A stretch of 64,000 bases of DNA from Oscillospiraceae bacterium (lineage in GTDB: Bacteria > Bacillota > Clostridia > Oscillospirales > Acutalibacteraceae): positions 1-64,000 of the forward strand of contig SVOA01000002.1 in the NCBI GenBank assembly GCA_015066635.1, read 5' to 3'. The first letter of the stretch is position 1. Each line of letters opens with the position of its first letter. Below are positions 61,030 through 64,000 of the stretch, piece after piece. A program made the position numbers and the translations under genes. A model generated the notes under the pieces. That model worked only from the letters and a program-made list of their open reading frames with translations, searched no databases and was not told where the DNA came from.

Positions 61030-62873
61030 CACTGTATCCTCCCGAACTGTTTGTCAAGCTCGTTCTTTGTCATCTCTATAAGCACTGGTCTGCCGTGGGG
61101 ACAGAAGCGTACCTCGTCGTCCGCAAGCAGCTTCTTTGCAAACTCTGTGAGTTCATAATCGGTCTGCTTATTGCCCGCCTTGATTGCCGCACGGCAGGAA
61201 ACAGAATGATATATCCAGTCAAGCTTTTCGGGTATAATGTTCTTTTTATTCTCGCAGAGATATGCTGCAAGTTCGCTGATAAGTCCCGTTACGTCCTCAT
61301 TTTCAAGGTTCAGGGGACACGCTCTGACTATAACCGAGCCGTTGCCGAAGTCTTCAACCTCAAAGCCAGCCTCGGCGAGCACGTCAAGATTGTCCGTAAC
61401 GGCGGTATATTCCTCTTTTGAAAGAGTTACGTTTACGGGTGCGAGCAACATTTGACTGCCGTTTGCACCGTTATTCTTTTTAAGAGAATTATAAATCATC
61501 CTCTCATGTGCGGCATGCTTGTCTATAATTACGATTTTGCCCTCGTACTCAGCAAAAATATATGTCCTGAAAGCCTCTCCGAGATAGCGGAAGGGCTTTT
61601 CCTCAGTTGTTTCTTTTACGGGCTCCTGCGCCGCTGACGTTTCGGGTGCGGTATATGTGCTTACCGACAAATCGGGAGTATCTTCCTCCTCAGCGGCATA
61701 GCCGTTTACCTCCGGCTCGCTGAAATTCACCACGGGTTCCTCGGTGTGCCTTACCCCGTAAATCTCGCTTATCACGGGCTTTACCGCGTCTGCAAAGCTC
61801 GTCTGCTTTGCCTCGGGGACGGGAGCCGTAAGGATGTTGAAACCAACAGGATTACTTCTCGGCACGCTTGCCTGAGGTCTTGATTTATCGTCGGCAAGGG
61901 TATTCTTTGCCGCATAGTAAACGAGGTCAAAAATTGCCTTTTCGTTGGAAAATCTGACCTCTGTCTTTGCAGGATGAACATTGACATCGACAAGTTCGGG
62001 ACGTATTTCGCAAAAAAGCACGCACGCAGGATATTTACCGACCATAATCGAATTCTTATATGCCTCGTTGAGCGCTGCCGACGCAGTTCTGCTTTTAACA
62101 AAACGGTTGTTGACAAAGAATATCTGCATTGAGCCGGAGCCCCTTGCGCAGTACGGCTTTGAAATAAAGCCGTGTATTTTTAAAGAGTCGGTTTCATACT
62201 CAACGGGAATCAGCGTGTCGGAAAATTCCCTTCCGTAAACGGCATAAACAGCGTCCTTTAAATTGCCGTTGCCGTTGGTGCAGATAACCTGCTTGCCGTC
62301 CTTTATGAATCTGATTGCGATTTCGGGATGGGAAAGCGCGATTTTATCTATAATTCCCGCGACAGCCATACCCTCTGACTTATCGCTTTTCAGGAATTTC
62401 ATCCTTGCGGGAGTGTTATAGAATAAATCTCTGATTATGACGGTAGTGCCGTCAGGACAGCCCGCGTCGTCAAGAGAAATCTGCTCTCCGCCTTTTATTT
62501 CAATTCTTGTACCCGTTTCGCTTCCGCGGGTTTTGGTAAGCATCTCAACCTTTGAAACCGCGGCAACGCTTGCAAGCGCCTCTCCGCGGAAACCGAGAGT
62601 GCCTATTGCTTCCAAATCGGAGGCGGTGCTGATTTTGCTCGTCGCATGGCTGACAAAGGCAAGCGGCACATCCTGTCTGTCAATTCCGCAGCCGTTGTCG
62701 GTAATTCTGATATATCTGATACCGCCGTTCTGAATTTCAAGCGTAATACTGTCAGCGCCGGCGTCAATGGAATTTTCCATAAGCTCCTTAACGACGGACG
62801 CAGGTCTCTCAACGACCTCTCCCGCTGCAATAAGTTCCCAGACATTTTTCGGAAGTTTATTTATTTTTCCCAT
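61029..62873 (-). CDS. mutL: DNA mismatch repair protein MutL
   Basis: MutL of 614 residues, the mismatch-repair coordinator. The GHKL ATPase motifs are ELMENSIDAGADSI, DNGCGI and TLGFRGEALASVAAVS. A proline/threonine-rich linker (about 340-430) precedes the C-terminal dimerisation domain. That domain carries DKHAAHERMIYN, where endonuclease-type MutL normally has DQHA(X2)E(X4)E, so the last Glu is Asn here. SCRAAIKAG and CPHGRPV are conserved. ATG start; 36 bases after mutS. Confidence 0.95.
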   Translation of the reverse strand: MGKINKLPKNVWELIAAGEVVERPASVVKELMENSIDAGADSITLEIQNGGIRYIRITDNGCGIDRQDVPLAFVSHATSKISTASDLEAIGTLGFRGEALASVAAVSKVEMLTKTRGSETGTRIEIKGGEQISLDDAGCPDGTTVIIRDLFYNTPARMKFLKSDKSEGMAVAGIIDKIALSHPEIAIRFIKDGKQVICTNGNGNLKDAVYAVYGREFSDTLIPVEYETDSLKIHGFISKPYCARGSGSMQIFFVNNRFVKSRTASAALNEAYKNSIMVGKYPACVLFCEIRPELVDVNVHPAKTEVRFSNEKAIFDLVYYAAKNTLADDKSRPQASVPRSNPVGFNILTAPVPEAKQTSFADAVKPVISEIYGVRHTEEPVVNFSEPEVNGYAAEEEDTPDLSVSTYTAPETSAAQEPVKETTEEKPFRYLGEAFRTYIFAEYEGKIVIIDKHAAHERMIYNSLKKNNGANGSQMLLAPVNVTLSKEEYTAVTDNLDVLAEAGFEVEDFGNGSVIVRACPLNLENEDVTGLISELAAYLCENKKNIIPEKLDWIYHSVSCRAAIKAGNKQTDYELTEFAKKLLADDEVRFCPHGRPVLIEMTKNELDKQFGRIQ

Positions 62874-62909
62874 TTCAACACCTCCGCTTTCAAATTCGTA
62901 ATAATCGGT

Positions 62910-64000
62910 TTACTCCCCCTGCTTTGCCTTGCCCGAAAGTTCAAAAAGTTTAGTCATGGCTTCTATGGGAGTAAGGGTATTTACATCAAGATTTCTTAAT
63001 TCATCATAGATTTCGCTGCTTGCATTTGAGCCGAAGCTTATCTGCGGAGTATCGTCATAATCTCTCGGCGGCAGATGTCTCGGCATCTCCCCGCTCTCAA
63101 GATTGCGGAGAATTACTCTTGCCCTCTTTACCACCGCATCCGGCACTCCCGCAAGACGGGCAACATCAATTCCGTAACTGCCGTCGGCGGCGCCCCTGAC
63201 TATGCGGCGCAGAAAGACTATATCCTCGCCCTTCTTTTTGACGGCGATATTGTAATTCTTTATAACGTCCGTTTCATTTTCAAGCTCGGTCAACTCGTGA
63301 TAATGAGTTGCGAACAATGTCTTTGCGCCGAGCTTTTTGGTGTCGGCTATGTATTCTATAACCGCCTTGGCTATGCTCATACCGTCATAGGTCGAAGTGC
63401 CTCTGCCGATTTCGTCAAGTATGATAAGACTTTTTGAGGTTGCGTTCTCGAGAATTTCGGCAACCTCGTTCATCTCGACCATAAATGTTGACTGTCCCGA
63501 GGCGAGGTCGTCCGAAGCTCCGACGCGCGTAAAGATACTGTCAACAAGCCCTACCGAAGCGTAGGATGCAGGCACAAACGAGCCCATCTGCGCCATAAGA
63601 GTAATAATTGCGACCTGGCGCATATAGGTAGATTTACCTGCCATATTCGGTCCCGTGATAATCGCAATTCTGTTTTTGCCGCAGTCAAGCGAGGTATCGT
63701 TGGGAACAAACGGAGTATCCCTGAGCATTTTCTCGATAACGGGATGTCTGCCGTCTTTTATGATAATTTCCTCGGAATTGTTTATGTCGGGTCTCGTGTA
63801 GTTATTCTCGACCGCAACCGACGCAAGCGACAGAAGGGTGTCAAGCTCTGCTATCGCCTTTGAGGTACGGCTTGTCCTGTCGTACTGCTCGCCTATTTTT
63901 TTACGCACCGAGCTGAAAATTTCGTACTCCAGCGAAACTATCCTCTCCTGCGCGCCGAGAACCTTTGTTTCAAGAATTTTGAGCTCCTCGGTTATGTATC
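62910..64000 (-). CDS. mutS: DNA mismatch repair protein MutS, C-terminal part (cut by window edge)
   Basis: The last 363 codons of MutS; the frame is open to base 64000 and the N-terminal mismatch-recognition domains lie outside the window. Seen are the clamp/lever end, then the ATPase domain: Walker A TGPNMAGKSTYMRQ, Walker B LIILDEIGRGTSTYDG and the signature DLASGQSTFMVEM. TLFATHYHELTELE precedes the helix-turn-helix dimerisation end. Nothing suggests truncation within the gene. It is the most upstream gene seen of the mutS-mutL-miaA run. Confidence 0.97.
   Translation of the reverse strand, partial: YITEELKILETKVLGAQERIVSLEYEIFSSVRKKIGEQYDRTSRTSKAIAELDTLLSLASVAVENNYTRPDINNSEEIIIKDGRHPVIEKMLRDTPFVPNDTSLDCGKNRIAIITGPNMAGKSTYMRQVAIITLMAQMGSFVPASYASVGLVDSIFTRVGASDDLASGQSTFMVEMNEVAEILENATSKSLIILDEIGRGTSTYDGMSIAKAVIEYIADTKKLGAKTLFATHYHELTELENETDVIKNYNIAVKKKGEDIVFLRRIVRGAADGSYGIDVARLAGVPDAVVKRARVILRNLESGEMPRHLPPRDYDDTPQISFGSNASSEIYDELRNLDVNTLTPIEAMTKLFELSGKAKQGE

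Overview
The window comes from a low-to-mid GC member of the Bacillota, most likely a gut clostridium of the Oscillospirales/Ruminococcaceae type. This is inferred from gene content: dnaG-rpoD with trmK and a Nif3-like gene nearby, AddAB instead of RecBCD, an RNase M5-like protein, SepF/DivIVA, a split transketolase, an L10 leader RNA, cohesin-module surface proteins and RqcH. I see no phage, insertion sequence, CRISPR array or tRNA. Nearly all of it is ordinary chromosomal backbone, and most genes lie on the minus strand.

Layout. At 1-110 there is a strong leftward promoter and a leader that resembles an rRNA operon leader. A polysaccharide polymerase/ligase gene follows (313-1749, plus). 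Then come the minus-strand blocks dgt-dnaG-rpoD, rpmE with a YigZ-family gene, addB-addA, and a cytoplasmic GH27 alpha-galactosidase. The 345-base gap at 14942-15286 holds a probable unannotated small RNA with its own promoter and terminator. Next are a YdjI-YdjG-YdjH-like membrane set (15287-18539) and an ACT/PFL pair (18701-20358). The plus-strand group 20520-22999 encodes a PHP phosphatase, IspE and a zinc-ribbon protein. Two transporters (23056-25435) and two cohesin-like surface proteins (25594-27207) follow, then rqcH-nif3-trmK, a DUF1858 gene and a glycosyltransferase. A small transcription unit at 31648-32516 encodes a 50-residue anionic hydrophobic peptide and a lipoprotein.

From 32645 to 36335 lies the rpmG-secE-nusG-rplKA-rplJL operon, with an L10 leader plus attenuator and an unusual repeat tail on L10. 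It ends at a terminator and has no rpoBC behind it. A type IIA topoisomerase pair (36543-40787) is driven by a promoter buried in a perfect 14-bp-arm palindrome. After it come a DUF896 gene, an apparently leaderless cca gene and a two-component system. A plus-strand operon (45516-52349) runs alaS-hit-comEC-holA-RNase M5-like, ending in a 37-residue membrane peptide. The right part (52390-64000, minus) is one tightly packed run: mutS (cut by the window edge), mutL, miaA, a HlyD-like gene, yggS, sepF, divIVA, lspA, a RluD-family gene, a HAD phosphatase and both transketolase halves.

The candidates most worth following are the small RNA whose unpaired segment copies the 16S anti-Shine-Dalgarno tail, the palindrome at the topoisomerase promoter, and the peptide/lipoprotein unit. 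All functional statements rest on motif recognition by eye; no database search was run.
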